Positions 18,150-26,505 of a DNA stretch of 64,000 bases are shown piece after piece (the first letter of the stretch is position 1; each line of letters begins with the position of its first letter). Made by a program: the position numbers and the translations under genes. Below the pieces are notes generated by a model, which worked only from the letters and a program-made list of their open reading frames with translations, did no database searches and was not told the DNA's origin. Source of the DNA: Algoriphagus aquimarinus (GTDB lineage: Bacteria > Bacteroidota > Bacteroidia > Cytophagales > Cyclobacteriaceae); NCBI RefSeq assembly GCF_007997215.1, contig NZ_VORW01000019.1:27775-91774 (forward strand), in the 5' to 3' direction.

Positions 18150-20462
18150 TCAACTCTTGGTAATGGTTTCTTCCAGATTATAAATACTCACGATCACTTG
18201 CATGAGCGCTGCGGTTTCTGGATTGATATTTTTTTCTTCCAGTGGATATTCACCTACACTTAAAGTAGGGAGCACCTGGTCTGGATTTTCACTGAATCTC
18301 TCTAATTGATCTTTGTAATACGAAAGTAGAATTGACTTTTCCTTACTGCTCAAATCCCTGCAAACGATACGTTTGAAAGAGGTGGAAATAGCATTTTCTC
18401 CATCCTTGTATTCGTCCCACATTTTGCCAGCCAGTACACGGGATGCTTCCAAAATCATTGGATCATTCATCATCACTAGTGCTTGTAATGGCGTATTTGT
18501 TCTGCTTCTTCCTATCTCACATCGATCACGATTACTGGAATCAAATATGATCGCCTTAGGCGGTGGGACAGTAAGTTTAATGAAATTGTATAGACCTCTA
18601 CGGTAGAGTTTATCGCCCTTATCCTGAACATATGTTGCCAAAACTCCTCTTCCAGAGGTAGCAGCTTCCCAAATTCCTTCTGGCATATATGGCTTAAGAC
18701 TTGGACCTCCCAGTGTTCTTACTAAAAGTCCACTGCTAGCAAGTACCAAGTCCTGAATGTTTTCTGCAGGTAATCGAAGGCGGGGTGCTCTAGCCAAATA
18801 TAAATTGTCAGGATCTGTATTGAGATGCTTTTCAGTAATTACAGCTGACTGCTTATAGGTAGCAGAGCTAAGAATTTGCTTCATCAGGCGCTTGATGTCC
18901 CAACCATTTTCCATAAAGTCAACTGCCAACCAGTCCAATAACTCAGGATGTGTAGGAAGATCTCCCTGCATACCAAAATCACCAGCAGATTTGACTATGC
19001 CTTGACCGAAAATCTCTTGCCACATCAGGTTCACAAATACTCTAGCTGTCAGGGGATTTTCTCTTGCAGTGATCCATTTTGCCAAGCCCAGACGATTCTT
19101 TTCAAGGTCGTCCGGGAATTCCATAATGGAACTAGGAGTGGAGGGCTCCACCTCCGTAGTAGGCGCATCATACACACCCCGATCGAGAATGTACGTTGGT
19201 CGCTGCTCATCTAGTTCTCCCATCACAGAGATGCTTAATTTGGATGTGTCAGCGTAATTAATAAAGCTGAGGATGCCTGATAAATCTTCCTGATCTACCC
19301 ATAAAATTGGTGTTTTAGCAGGTTTGGATTGAGAAACGTCCCCTTGGTATCCTTTTTCAGGTGTATTATTGAAAAAGGCAAACATCTCATAATACTCTTT
19401 CTGCGAAAATGGGTCGTACTTATGATCATGACACTGGGCACACTCTATTGTGATTCCCAAAAGCCCTTTACTTACTGTATTTGTTTTGTCAAGTACATAT
19501 TCGATTCGGTATTCCTCGTCGATTACGCCTCCTTCTTCTGTGTATTTGTGATTTCTATTGAAGGCTGTCGCCAAAATCTGTTCTTTGCTTGCATCAGGCA
19601 AAAGGTCTCCCGCAAGTTGCCATGTGACAAATTGGTCATAAGACATATTTTCGTTGAATGCATGAATCACCCAATCCCGATAAGGCCACTGAGTTCGGAT
19701 ATTATCGTCCTGATAGCCATAGCTATCTGAATATCTTGAAATATCCATCCAGAGAATTGCCATTTTCTCTCCAAAACCTGGATCATCTAATAAGCCTTCC
19801 AATAAATCTTCATAGGAAAGTTTACCAGTGAAATCTCCAAATCTATCCAAAACTTCGGGACTTGGTGGGAGTCCTGTTAGATCTAGACTTGCCCGCTTGA
19901 TCAGTTCATTAGGTTTAGCTTCAGGATTAGGTTGAAGGCCTTTTTCCTTCATTTTCTTTAATGCAAAGCGATCTATTTCAGTGAGGGTCCAGTCAGTTTC
20001 TTCAGGGAGGGGGGATTTTTCTGCAGGTACGAAAGCCCAGTGTGGTTCATATTTAGCACCTTGTTCGATCCACTTTTTGATCAGCTGGATTTCCAAATTG
20101 GATAAGGCAAGATTAGAATCTGGAGGAGGCATGAGCTCTCCTGGGTCTTCGGAAGTGATTCTATGGTAGACTGTTGATTCTTCTAGGTTCCCAGGCTTAA
20201 TCACAAAATGATTTGGGTCTTCTTTCAGTGCAGCATAAGCACCAGCTTCGGTGTCCAGACGTAGGTCAGATTCGCGTTTGTTAGCGTCTGGGCCATGACA
20301 CGCAAAGCATTTGTCAGAAAGAATAGGGCGAATATGAAAGTTATAGCTGACTTGTTCAATTCCCGAAACTTGTATTTCATTGGACTGCTTTGAGTTACAA
20401 CTGAAAATTGCCAATCCAAAGCTAGAGAAAGCTAGAAGTCTAAATATATTGGGATACGCCAT
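18150..20462 (-). CDS. PSCyt1-DUF1549-DUF1553 (PSD1) haem-motif lipoprotein
   Basis: 770 residues. A lipobox-like FSC near residue 22 predicts a lipoprotein. Domains in order: PSCyt1 with CxxCH (CFACHGPDANKRES) and MPPPDSNLALSN; DUF1549/PSCyt2 (about 160-360), which holds a second CxxCH in CAQCHDHKYDPFSQKEYY; and DUF1553/PSD1 (about 455-745) with ARVFVNLMWQEIFGQGIV and NTPLQALVMMNDP. The family pairs with DUF1501 proteins in Planctomycetes and Bacteroidota, where it has been tentatively tied to extracellular polymer breakdown, but no activity is established. First gene of the trio. The 252-bp upstream region holds its promoter (not identified) and the accC terminator. Confidence 0.93.
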   Translation of the reverse strand: MAYPNIFRLLAFSSFGLAIFSCNSKQSNEIQVSGIEQVSYNFHIRPILSDKCFACHGPDANKRESDLRLDTEAGAYAALKEDPNHFVIKPGNLEESTVYHRITSEDPGELMPPPDSNLALSNLEIQLIKKWIEQGAKYEPHWAFVPAEKSPLPEETDWTLTEIDRFALKKMKEKGLQPNPEAKPNELIKRASLDLTGLPPSPEVLDRFGDFTGKLSYEDLLEGLLDDPGFGEKMAILWMDISRYSDSYGYQDDNIRTQWPYRDWVIHAFNENMSYDQFVTWQLAGDLLPDASKEQILATAFNRNHKYTEEGGVIDEEYRIEYVLDKTNTVSKGLLGITIECAQCHDHKYDPFSQKEYYEMFAFFNNTPEKGYQGDVSQSKPAKTPILWVDQEDLSGILSFINYADTSKLSISVMGELDEQRPTYILDRGVYDAPTTEVEPSTPSSIMEFPDDLEKNRLGLAKWITARENPLTARVFVNLMWQEIFGQGIVKSAGDFGMQGDLPTHPELLDWLAVDFMENGWDIKRLMKQILSSATYKQSAVITEKHLNTDPDNLYLARAPRLRLPAENIQDLVLASSGLLVRTLGGPSLKPYMPEGIWEAATSGRGVLATYVQDKGDKLYRRGLYNFIKLTVPPPKAIIFDSSNRDRCEIGRSRTNTPLQALVMMNDPMILEASRVLAGKMWDEYKDGENAISTSFKRIVCRDLSSKEKSILLSYYKDQLERFSENPDQVLPTLSVGEYPLEEKNINPETAALMQVIVSIYNLEETITKS

Positions 20463-20665
20463 TTTTGGGTCAAATCGATAGTTAAATCACTCTCAAACTA
20501 GCGATAATTTGGACAAAAGCTGTCCTGATAGTAGAATTATTCTTTTGCTTTTTTGACAAAAGGAAAAAAACTTAACCAAAAATATTAATGAATAGAAAAA
20601 CGTTTTGTGATATTTAAAGAAAAATGTTTTTAGAAATCATATTGAAATACCTGTACCTATAAACA

Positions 20666-20694
20666 GAAAAAGCTGCCCAGTTGGACAGCTTTTC
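20666..20694 (-). terminator. Intrinsic terminator of the fabH-efp-accB-accC unit
   Basis: AAAAGCTG and CAGCTTTT pair around a loop of about 11 nt. On the minus strand the hairpin is followed by a T stretch. It lies 20 bp after the accC stop. The rest of 20463-20714 has only AT-rich DNA and a small GGACA/TGTCC inverted repeat (20511-20525). Confidence 0.8.
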
Positions 20695-20714
20695 TATATA
20701 TTAAGGTATTTAAA

Positions 20715-22064
20715 TTATCCTTTTATAACTGAGAAGTCAAAGTCTTCCAAGAATTTCGTGGTGAAATTTCCTGCTTTGAACTGCTCATTTTCTAATAGCG
20801 CGATGTGGAAAGGAATGGTGGTTTTGATACCGTCAATTACAAATTCCTCAAGAGCTCGTTTCATTCTCACAATTACCTCTTCTCTTGATTGCCCGCTGAC
20901 AATCAGCTTTGCAATCATGGAGTCGTAATTAGGAGGAATCACATAGCCTGCATATACATGCGAATCAATTCTCACACCACGTCCACCAGGTACATGAAGG
21001 TTTTGAATCTTTCCAGGACTTGGTCTGAAACCATGAGTAGGATCCTCTGCGTTGATTCTACATTCCATAGCATATAGCTTAGGATAGTAATTTCTTCCAG
21101 AAATAGTCTCGCCTGCAGCCACTTTGATTTGTTCTTTGATCAAGTCAAAATCAGTAACTTCTTCAGTAATCGGATGCTCCACTTGAATACGAGTATTCAT
21201 TTCCATGAAGAAGAAATTGCGATGCTTGTCCACAAGGAATTCTACTGTACCAGCGCCTTCGTATGCGATGGCCTCAGCACCTTTGATGGCAGCTTTGCCC
21301 ATTTCTTCGCGAAGTTCATCCGTGATGAATGGAGAAGGAGTTTCTTCAATCAGTTTCTGATGTCTTCTCTGAATTGAACAATCTCTTTCCGAAAGATGAC
21401 AAGCTTTTCCTGTTCTATCTCCGATGATCTGAATCTCAATATGTCGAGGTTCCTCTACATATTTCTCAAGGTACAAGCCATCGTTGCCAAAGGCTGCAGC
21501 TGATTCCATTCTTGCATCATCCCAAGCTTTTTTGAATCCTGCTTCTTCACGGACAATCCTCATTCCTCGACCACCACCACCGGCAGTTGCTTTTAGAATG
21601 ATAGGATAACCCATTTCAGAGGCAAGTTTGACACCTTGCTCCATGGATTCCAGAATGCCTTCAGAACCCGGGATAGTAGGTACTCCAGCAGCTTTCATGG
21701 TTGCTTTGGCCGTAGCCTTGTCACCCATTTGATTGATCATCTCAGCACTAGCACCGATGAATTTGATTCCGTATTCTTCACAGATTTTAGAAAATTCTGC
21801 ATTCTCAGAAAGGAAGCCATATCCTGGGTGAATAGCATCTGCATTGGTTATTTCTGCAGCGGCAATGATTCTTGGGATGTTTAGATAGGAGTCGCGGCTT
21901 GGTGCCGGTCCTATACAGACAGCTTCGTCAGCAAATCTGACATGTAAGCTATCCTTATCCGCAGTGGAGTAAACTGCCACTGTCTCTATCCCCATTTCTT
22001 TACAGGTACGGATGATTCTTAAGGCAATTTCGCCTCTGTTGGCGATTAGTATTTTTTTAAACAC
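20715..22064 (-). CDS. accC: Acetyl-CoA carboxylase, biotin carboxylase subunit
   Basis: 449 residues, the standard length. Carboxylates the biotin of BCCP with ATP and bicarbonate, the first half of malonyl-CoA formation. Features: FKKILIANRGEIALRIIRTC at the start, the ATP-grasp glycine loop KATAGGGGRGMRIV, HIEIQIIGDRTGKACHLSERDCSIQRR, and FFMEMNTRIQVEHPITEEVT with the active-site Glu, Asn and Arg. It follows accB by 25 bp. No accA or accD is in the window. It ends the fabH-efp-accB-accC run with a strong terminator. Confidence 0.97.
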   Translation of the reverse strand: MFKKILIANRGEIALRIIRTCKEMGIETVAVYSTADKDSLHVRFADEAVCIGPAPSRDSYLNIPRIIAAAEITNADAIHPGYGFLSENAEFSKICEEYGIKFIGASAEMINQMGDKATAKATMKAAGVPTIPGSEGILESMEQGVKLASEMGYPIILKATAGGGGRGMRIVREEAGFKKAWDDARMESAAAFGNDGLYLEKYVEEPRHIEIQIIGDRTGKACHLSERDCSIQRRHQKLIEETPSPFITDELREEMGKAAIKGAEAIAYEGAGTVEFLVDKHRNFFFMEMNTRIQVEHPITEEVTDFDLIKEQIKVAAGETISGRNYYPKLYAMECRINAEDPTHGFRPSPGKIQNLHVPGGRGVRIDSHVYAGYVIPPNYDSMIAKLIVSGQSREEVIVRMKRALEEFVIDGIKTTIPFHIALLENEQFKAGNFTTKFLEDFDFSVIKG

Positions 22065-22089
22065 AGCTATTTATTTTTTGGTGAAAAAA

Positions 22090-22548
22090 TTAACCCGCTG
22101 GATCTACAAGGAATAATGGCTGATCGTATTCTACAGGAGTAGAATTGCTAACCAAGATTTTGACGATTTTACCGGAAATTTCAGATTCGATCTCATTGAA
22201 AAGCTTCATAGCCTCAATGATACAAACTGTTTGTCCGGTTTTGATGGAGTCTCCAACAGCTACAAACGGATCAGCATCTGGGCTTGATGTCATGTAAAAT
22301 GTACCGATCATTGGGGATTTGATCTCTACCAAATTAGATGGAGTAGCTTCAGCAGCAGGTGCTGGAGCAGGAGCAGGAGCAGCAATAGCCGCCGGTGCAG
22401 GTGCCGCCGCCATTTCTACCATTCTTGGAGCATTGGATTCTGCATATTTCTTAATAGAAAGTTCAAACTCGTCAGTCTTGATTTTAACTTCCGCCAAACC
22501 AGAATTGGAGATGTAATCGATCAACTCCTGAATCTCTTTTGCTTTCAT
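22090..22548 (-). CDS. accB: Biotin carboxyl carrier protein of acetyl-CoA carboxylase
   Basis: 152 residues. The N-terminal helix region (KEIQELIDYISNSGLAEVKI) is followed by an Ala/Pro-rich flexible linker (about 45-70). The C-terminal biotinyl domain has IEAMKLFNEIES, in which the Lys of AMK is the biotinylation site, and SPMIGTFYMTSSPDADPFV as the protruding thumb region. Directly upstream of accC, with which it forms the functional pair. The repeated GCN codons of the linker create a spurious Ala-rich ORF on the opposite strand. Confidence 0.97.
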   Translation of the reverse strand: MKAKEIQELIDYISNSGLAEVKIKTDEFELSIKKYAESNAPRMVEMAAAPAPAAIAAPAPAPAPAAEATPSNLVEIKSPMIGTFYMTSSPDADPFVAVGDSIKTGQTVCIIEAMKLFNEIESEISGKIVKILVSNSTPVEYDQPLFLVDPAG

Positions 22549-22605
22549 AGGTCTATTATTTAGAGGTGCCCTAAGGCAGTTTTTTAAATGGGTTTTAAAA
22601 CAATA

Positions 22606-22637
22606 AAGCTGTGTAATTTAATGAACTCACACAGCTT
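22606..22637 (-). terminator. Hairpin between efp and accB
   Basis: AAGCTGTGT and ACACAGCTT form a 9-bp stem with a 14-nt loop, 7 bp after the efp stop. The following T tract on the minus strand is broken (TTATTGTTTT), so it may reduce rather than stop transcription into accB. Confidence 0.5.
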
Positions 22638-22644
22638 AACTAAG

Positions 22645-23208
22645 TTATTTTACTCTTTCTGAGTAGGAACCATCGCGGGTATCCACCTTGATTAGGATGT
22701 CTTGCTCCACGAATAAAGGCACCATTACAGTAGCTCCAGTTTCTACGGTAGCTGCTTTCAATGCGTTTGTAGCTGTGTCACCTTTGATGCCAGGTTCGGT
22801 ATAAGTAATCATCAATTCCACGAAAGGAGGAAGTTCTACTGCGAGAGGAGTTTCCGTTTCGTCGTGAATCAAAATATCCACTAACTGTCCGTCTTTCAAT
22901 AGATTATATCTTTCGATAAGTTTTTCCTGTATAGAAATCTGTTCGAAAGTAGTAGTGTCCATGAAGTTGTAACCCATGTCATCGGCATATAAAAACTGAT
23001 GAGGTCTTTTCTCCACTCTTGCAGTTTCTACTTTTTCTCCTGCGTTGAAAGTTTTGTCAAGCGTCTTCCCTGAAGTGATACCCTTCATTTTTGTTCTTAC
23101 AAATGCAGGTCCTTTTCCAGGTTTGACATGCTGAAACTCAACAATGGAGTAGATGTCATTATTCATGACCAAACAAAGTCCGTTTTTAAAATCTGCAGTA
23201 CTAGCCAT
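22645..23208 (-). CDS. efp: Translation elongation factor P
   Basis: 187 residues, the usual three-domain length. Relieves ribosome stalling at polyproline stretches. The domain I loop KPGKGPAFVRTKMK carries the Lys that is modified in many bacteria, though the modifying enzyme cannot be judged from this window. Other family blocks are EKRPHQFLYADDMGYNFMDT and the C-terminal NALKAATVETGATVMVPLFV, with DTRDGSYSERV at the end. It sits 31 bp after fabH and before accB, a common Bacteroidota arrangement. Confidence 0.96.
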   Translation of the reverse strand: MASTADFKNGLCLVMNNDIYSIVEFQHVKPGKGPAFVRTKMKGITSGKTLDKTFNAGEKVETARVEKRPHQFLYADDMGYNFMDTTTFEQISIQEKLIERYNLLKDGQLVDILIHDETETPLAVELPPFVELMITYTEPGIKGDTATNALKAATVETGATVMVPLFVEQDILIKVDTRDGSYSERVK

Positions 23209-23239
23209 AATATTATTGTCGTATTATTTTCTTATAAAC

Positions 23240-24238
23240 TTATTTTGGGTCGTAGCCCCACTTAAGGTATATAGATCCCCAAGTGAACCCTCCTCCAAAT
23301 GCAGCAAGAATTAGATTGTCGCCCTTTCTCAATTGACTTTCATAGTCCCAAAGACAAAGCGGGATTGTTGCAGCTGTAGTGTTGCCATACTTTTCGATGT
23401 TCATCATCACTTTATCAGAGCTGATTCCCATACGATTGGCAGTAGCATTGATAATTCGGAGATTAGCTTGATGAGGGACTAACCAAGCGATATCATCTCC
23501 TGTCAATCCATTTTTCTCCATGATCTCTGCACTTACGTCAGCCATGTTGGTCACTGCAAATTTGAAGACAGTAGAGCCTTCCTGATATGCAAAGTGTTCG
23601 CCAGCATCCAACGTTTCCTGAGAAGCTGGTTTGCGACTCCCTCCTGCTTTCATTTGAAGATATGGAGCTCCAGATCCATCAGATTTGAGAATTGAATCTA
23701 CAATACCTAGGTCTTCGGTGGTAGGCTCTAGCATCACGGCACCTGCCCCATCACCAAATAGGATACAGGTAGCTCTGTCTGTGTAATCGACGATAGAAGA
23801 CATTTTATCTGCTCCGACTACAATTACTTTCTTATGTGTTCCACTTTGGATAAACTGGTTACCAATTTGAAGTGCATATAAAAATCCTGAACATGCGGCG
23901 CCAATATCAAAGCTATAGCTGTTTTTTGCACCTACTAAATCTGCGATGATATTTCCTGTAGCGGGAAAAGGCATGTCAGGAGTTACCGTTGCACAGATGA
24001 TCAAATCAACATCAAGTGGGTCTGTTCCTGTTTTTTCCAGAAGACCCTTGACGGCTTCGGCACCCATTACTGAAGTGCCTTGATTTTCTCCCTTAAGTAT
24101 TCTTCTTTCTTTTATTCCTGTTCTTGAGACGATCCACTCGTCATTTGTTTCTACAAGCTTCTCAAGTTCTTTGTTAGTCAACCTGTATTCCGGAACGTAA
24201 CCTTGTATTCCGGTGATCATGGCTCTTAGTTTGTCCAT
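23240..24238 (-). CDS. fabH: Beta-ketoacyl-ACP synthase III
   Basis: 332 residues. Condenses an acyl-CoA primer with malonyl-ACP to start fatty-acid synthesis. Its use of acetyl or branched primers sets chain type. Catalytic triad: Cys in DIGAACSGFLYAL, His in WLVPHQANLRI and Asn in KYGNTTAATIPL. The start ITGIQGYVPEYRLTN is typical. It has a predicted promoter of its own (24321-24351) after the rpmF terminator, so it can be expressed apart from rpmF. The plsX gene often found between rpmF and fabH in other bacteria is absent here. Confidence 0.96.
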   Translation of the reverse strand: MDKLRAMITGIQGYVPEYRLTNKELEKLVETNDEWIVSRTGIKERRILKGENQGTSVMGAEAVKGLLEKTGTDPLDVDLIICATVTPDMPFPATGNIIADLVGAKNSYSFDIGAACSGFLYALQIGNQFIQSGTHKKVIVVGADKMSSIVDYTDRATCILFGDGAGAVMLEPTTEDLGIVDSILKSDGSGAPYLQMKAGGSRKPASQETLDAGEHFAYQEGSTVFKFAVTNMADVSAEIMEKNGLTGDDIAWLVPHQANLRIINATANRMGISSDKVMMNIEKYGNTTAATIPLCLWDYESQLRKGDNLILAAFGGGFTWGSIYLKWGYDPK

Positions 24239-24320
24239 TATGCTGGGGTTAAGCCAAGACGATCAAATCAAAATCATCTCAAACTGTTTATTATGGATGT
24301 GTTGTATTCTGTAAGGAAGG

Positions 24321-24351
24321 CAAAAATATTACAATTGTCATTCTCTACCAA
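24321..24351 (-). promoter_or_regulatory. Predicted promoter of fabH-efp-accB-accC
   Basis: On the minus strand, TTG (complement of 24349-24351), a 20-nt spacer and TATTTTTG (complement of 24321-24328) match the Bacteroidota -33/-7 consensus TTG-N~19-TAnnTTTG. The site lies between the rpmF terminator and the fabH ATG at 24238. Confidence 0.6.
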
Positions 24352-24413
24352 AAGAAATCCATCAATGGAAAGGATTAGCCTTGATAAACAAGTGTTTTTA
24401 AATAGGCATAAAG

Positions 24414-24452
24414 CAAAAAAAATCCATCTGCAAGTCACAAATGGATTTTTTT
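24414..24452 (-). terminator. Intrinsic terminator after rpmF
   Basis: AAAAAAATCCAT and ATGGATTTTTTT form a 12-bp stem around a loop of about 13 nt, 17 bp after the rpmF stop. The A/T ends supply the T tract on the minus strand. Confidence 0.8.
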
Positions 24453-24468
24453 TGGATTATATGACTGA

Positions 24469-24660
24469 TTAAGCCAAGATTTCTTTCTCGATGATAACTT
24501 GTCCTTTGTAGTACAATTTACCGTCCAACCAGAAAGCTCTGTGTGGTAGGTGCATTTCACCTGTAGTTTGACATTTCGCCAAACCTGGAGCCTCCAACTT
24601 GTAGTGAGTTCTTCTTTTATCTCTTCTGGTTTTCGAAATTTTTCGTTTAGGATGTGCCAT
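24469..24660 (-). CDS. rpmF: 50S ribosomal protein L32
   Basis: 63 residues with the L32 pattern AHPKRKISKTRRDKRRTHYKL at the N-terminus and PHRAFWLDGKLYYKGQVI at the C-terminus. The usual four zinc-binding Cys are mostly lost (a single Cys in AKCQTTGEMHL), so this looks like a Cys-poor, zinc-independent form. It follows the DUF177 gene by 18 bp; the two are commonly paired across bacteria. Its terminator separates it from fabH. Confidence 0.95.
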   Translation of the reverse strand: MAHPKRKISKTRRDKRRTHYKLEAPGLAKCQTTGEMHLPHRAFWLDGKLYYKGQVIIEKEILA

Positions 24661-24678
24661 TTTATGCGTGGTTTATAA

Positions 24679-25251
24679 TTATTCCTTATTTTTTAATTTT
24701 TTTAAAAGATCCCATCTAGGATCAACTGCACTGTTATTATCTTCATTGGAATCTGATTCGTCGTCCTGATTCTGAGAATCTTGCCCATCTATGTAAGCGT
24801 AAATCCCTTCTCCTTCGTACTCCTCATCATCCATCTCATTTCTGTAGTCAGGATGAATTTTCTTTGCTGGTAATGCCAACAGAATAAATTCATAAATCAA
24901 TTGAGCCACATTGACACTCGGGGTGTCCCTAGTGATCATACTCATGTTTTCGTCGATCTCCTTTTCCTCAGAGCCGTATTTGAAAATCATTTTTTCATGG
25001 AAATCCAAAGGCTCTTCAAAAGACTCCAGACTTCTATCGCAGGTCAAGGTTACTTTTCCCACGATATGAAAATTCATTTCTATTAAGTTGGCTCCCATTT
25101 TCATTTTGATCCGTACGATCAAATTGCCTTTTTTGACAAGTTCGTTGTCTTCGAATTGCTGGAAAAATGAATCTCCAATTTCGAAGTCAATTTCGTGGAT
25201 GCCTTCGAGGAACTTAATGACCTCAATATCAAATGTTCTCCAGAATTTCAC
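24679..25251 (-). CDS. DUF177 (YceD) family protein
   Basis: 190 residues from a GTG start at 25251. An AGGAGG sequence lies 6 nt before this GTG, and the protein then opens with VKFWRTFDIEVIKFLEGIHE, as expected of the family. The longer open frame back to 25410 runs into pdxA and has no conserved start, so it is rejected. YceD proteins are linked to 23S rRNA accumulation and plant/bacterial L32 biogenesis. Here GKVTLTCDRSLESFEEPLDF holds the single Cys of the usual CxR motif. The C-terminus is very acidic (DDESDSNEDNNSA). Co-transcribed with rpmF. Confidence 0.88.
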   Translation of the reverse strand: MKFWRTFDIEVIKFLEGIHEIDFEIGDSFFQQFEDNELVKKGNLIVRIKMKMGANLIEMNFHIVGKVTLTCDRSLESFEEPLDFHEKMIFKYGSEEKEIDENMSMITRDTPSVNVAQLIYEFILLALPAKKIHPDYRNEMDDEEYEGEGIYAYIDGQDSQNQDDESDSNEDNNSAVDPRWDLLKKLKNKE

Positions 25252-25360
25252 GATACCTCCTCTCGATTTAAGACCGCAAAAATAGTGAATTATTATAAAA
25301 GGATGAAAGAGATTCTGAAATAATCTTTGGTTTAATTTAATAAATCTCCTTTTTTCCTTC

Positions 25361-26383
25361 TCAATCCTCTGATTCTTGTGGGTTGTGTAATTGAATAATG
25401 TCAGCTGCAAGGAATATAGCCGCTCTCATGGAGCCTTCGTCTGCCAGATTTTTTCCTGCAATATTATAAGCAGTGCCATGATCAGGTGATGTTCTCACCA
25501 CTGGCAAACCTGCAGTGAAGTTTACGCCCGTACTGAACGCCATGGATTTGAAAGGTACTAATCCTTGATCGTGATACATAGCCAGAACGCCATCAAATTT
25601 GGTTTGATGCGCCATTCCGAAGAATCCATCCGCTGGATAGGGTCCAAAGACCATTTTGTTTTGATCCTTCAGCGCGTGAATAGCAGGCTTGATGATTTTT
25701 TCTTCTTCCTCACCCAATAGTCCATCTTCACCGGCATGGGGGTTAAGTCCTAATATTGCGATTTTTGGTTTGTTGATTCCAAAGTCCTTTTCAAGGCTTT
25801 TGAGAAGGATTTTAGCTTTCTGATTAATCCGCTCCTGAGTTACATTCTCAGCCACTTTTGCCAAAGGCACATGACCAGTTACTAATCCTACTCGTAGTTG
25901 CTCTGATACCATCAGCATCAGGCTTTCTTTAGATCCGACTGCTTCGGTAATGAATTCGGTATGTCCTACAAATGGAAGCTCCTCAGAATTCACATTGTTT
26001 TTATTCAGCGGAGCCGTTACTAACGCCTGAATCTTTCCTTCTTTCAGGTCATTCACAGCCATTTTTAAAGCTTCCAATGCAAATTTCCCAGCTTCATGAG
26101 TTTCCACTCCTGGAATCACCTCAGGACATTCTTCGGACACATTGATTACATTGATCCTCTTGTGCTGAATTTCATCCAAGCTTTTAATCTGCGCAAAATT
26201 GAAATCATCTAGCCCCAATTGTTTTCTATAGAAAGTAATCGCTTTACCGTGCGCATAGATCAGCGGGGTAAACGACTTGTAAGTTCTATTGTCAAGCAAG
26301 GCTTTCATGGTGACTTCCACGCCTATACCATTGATATCGCCAATACTTATTCCGATAATGGGTTTGATCTTTCGTTGATGCAT
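25361..26383 (-). CDS. pdxA: 4-hydroxythreonine-4-phosphate dehydrogenase
   Basis: 340 residues. Oxidises 4-phosphohydroxy-L-threonine in the DXP-independent pyridoxal phosphate route. Features: PIIGISIGDINGIGVEVTMKAL at the start, LVTAPLNKNNVN, PFVGHTEFITEA with a metal-binding His, GLNPHAGEDGLLGEEE, and MYHDQGLVPFKSMAFSTGVNFT with the later metal and phosphate ligands. The end has RTSPDHGTAYNIAGK. It is divergent from rsmA with a 122-bp gap and lies 109 bp before the DUF177 start. A role in supplying PLP to hisC and other enzymes is general, not context-based. Confidence 0.95.
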   Translation of the reverse strand: MHQRKIKPIIGISIGDINGIGVEVTMKALLDNRTYKSFTPLIYAHGKAITFYRKQLGLDDFNFAQIKSLDEIQHKRINVINVSEECPEVIPGVETHEAGKFALEALKMAVNDLKEGKIQALVTAPLNKNNVNSEELPFVGHTEFITEAVGSKESLMLMVSEQLRVGLVTGHVPLAKVAENVTQERINQKAKILLKSLEKDFGINKPKIAILGLNPHAGEDGLLGEEEEKIIKPAIHALKDQNKMVFGPYPADGFFGMAHQTKFDGVLAMYHDQGLVPFKSMAFSTGVNFTAGLPVVRTSPDHGTAYNIAGKNLADEGSMRAAIFLAADIIQLHNPQESED

Positions 26384-26505
26384 ATAAAATATAATATGGA
26401 CTTGGTGTTAAGGTTTGGTCATGCCAGCCTCAGTTCGCTAGTCCTTTAGAATTATTCTCTTAATTTTGATTTCGCTAATTTATAAAAATTTATCTGAGCT
26501 AACCG

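Noticed and set aside
20463..20560. Promoter box TAGTTTG upstream of the PSD1 gene
   Set aside because: It has one base less than TAnnTTTG and no TTG at a suitable distance.
22319..22516. Ala-rich ORF on the plus strand
   Set aside because: It is the antisense of the Ala/Pro linker of accB, produced by repeated GCN codons.
24679..25410. DUF177 protein with a 53-residue N-terminal extension
   Set aside because: The extension overlaps pdxA and is unlike the family; GTG with AGGAGG at 25251 fits.
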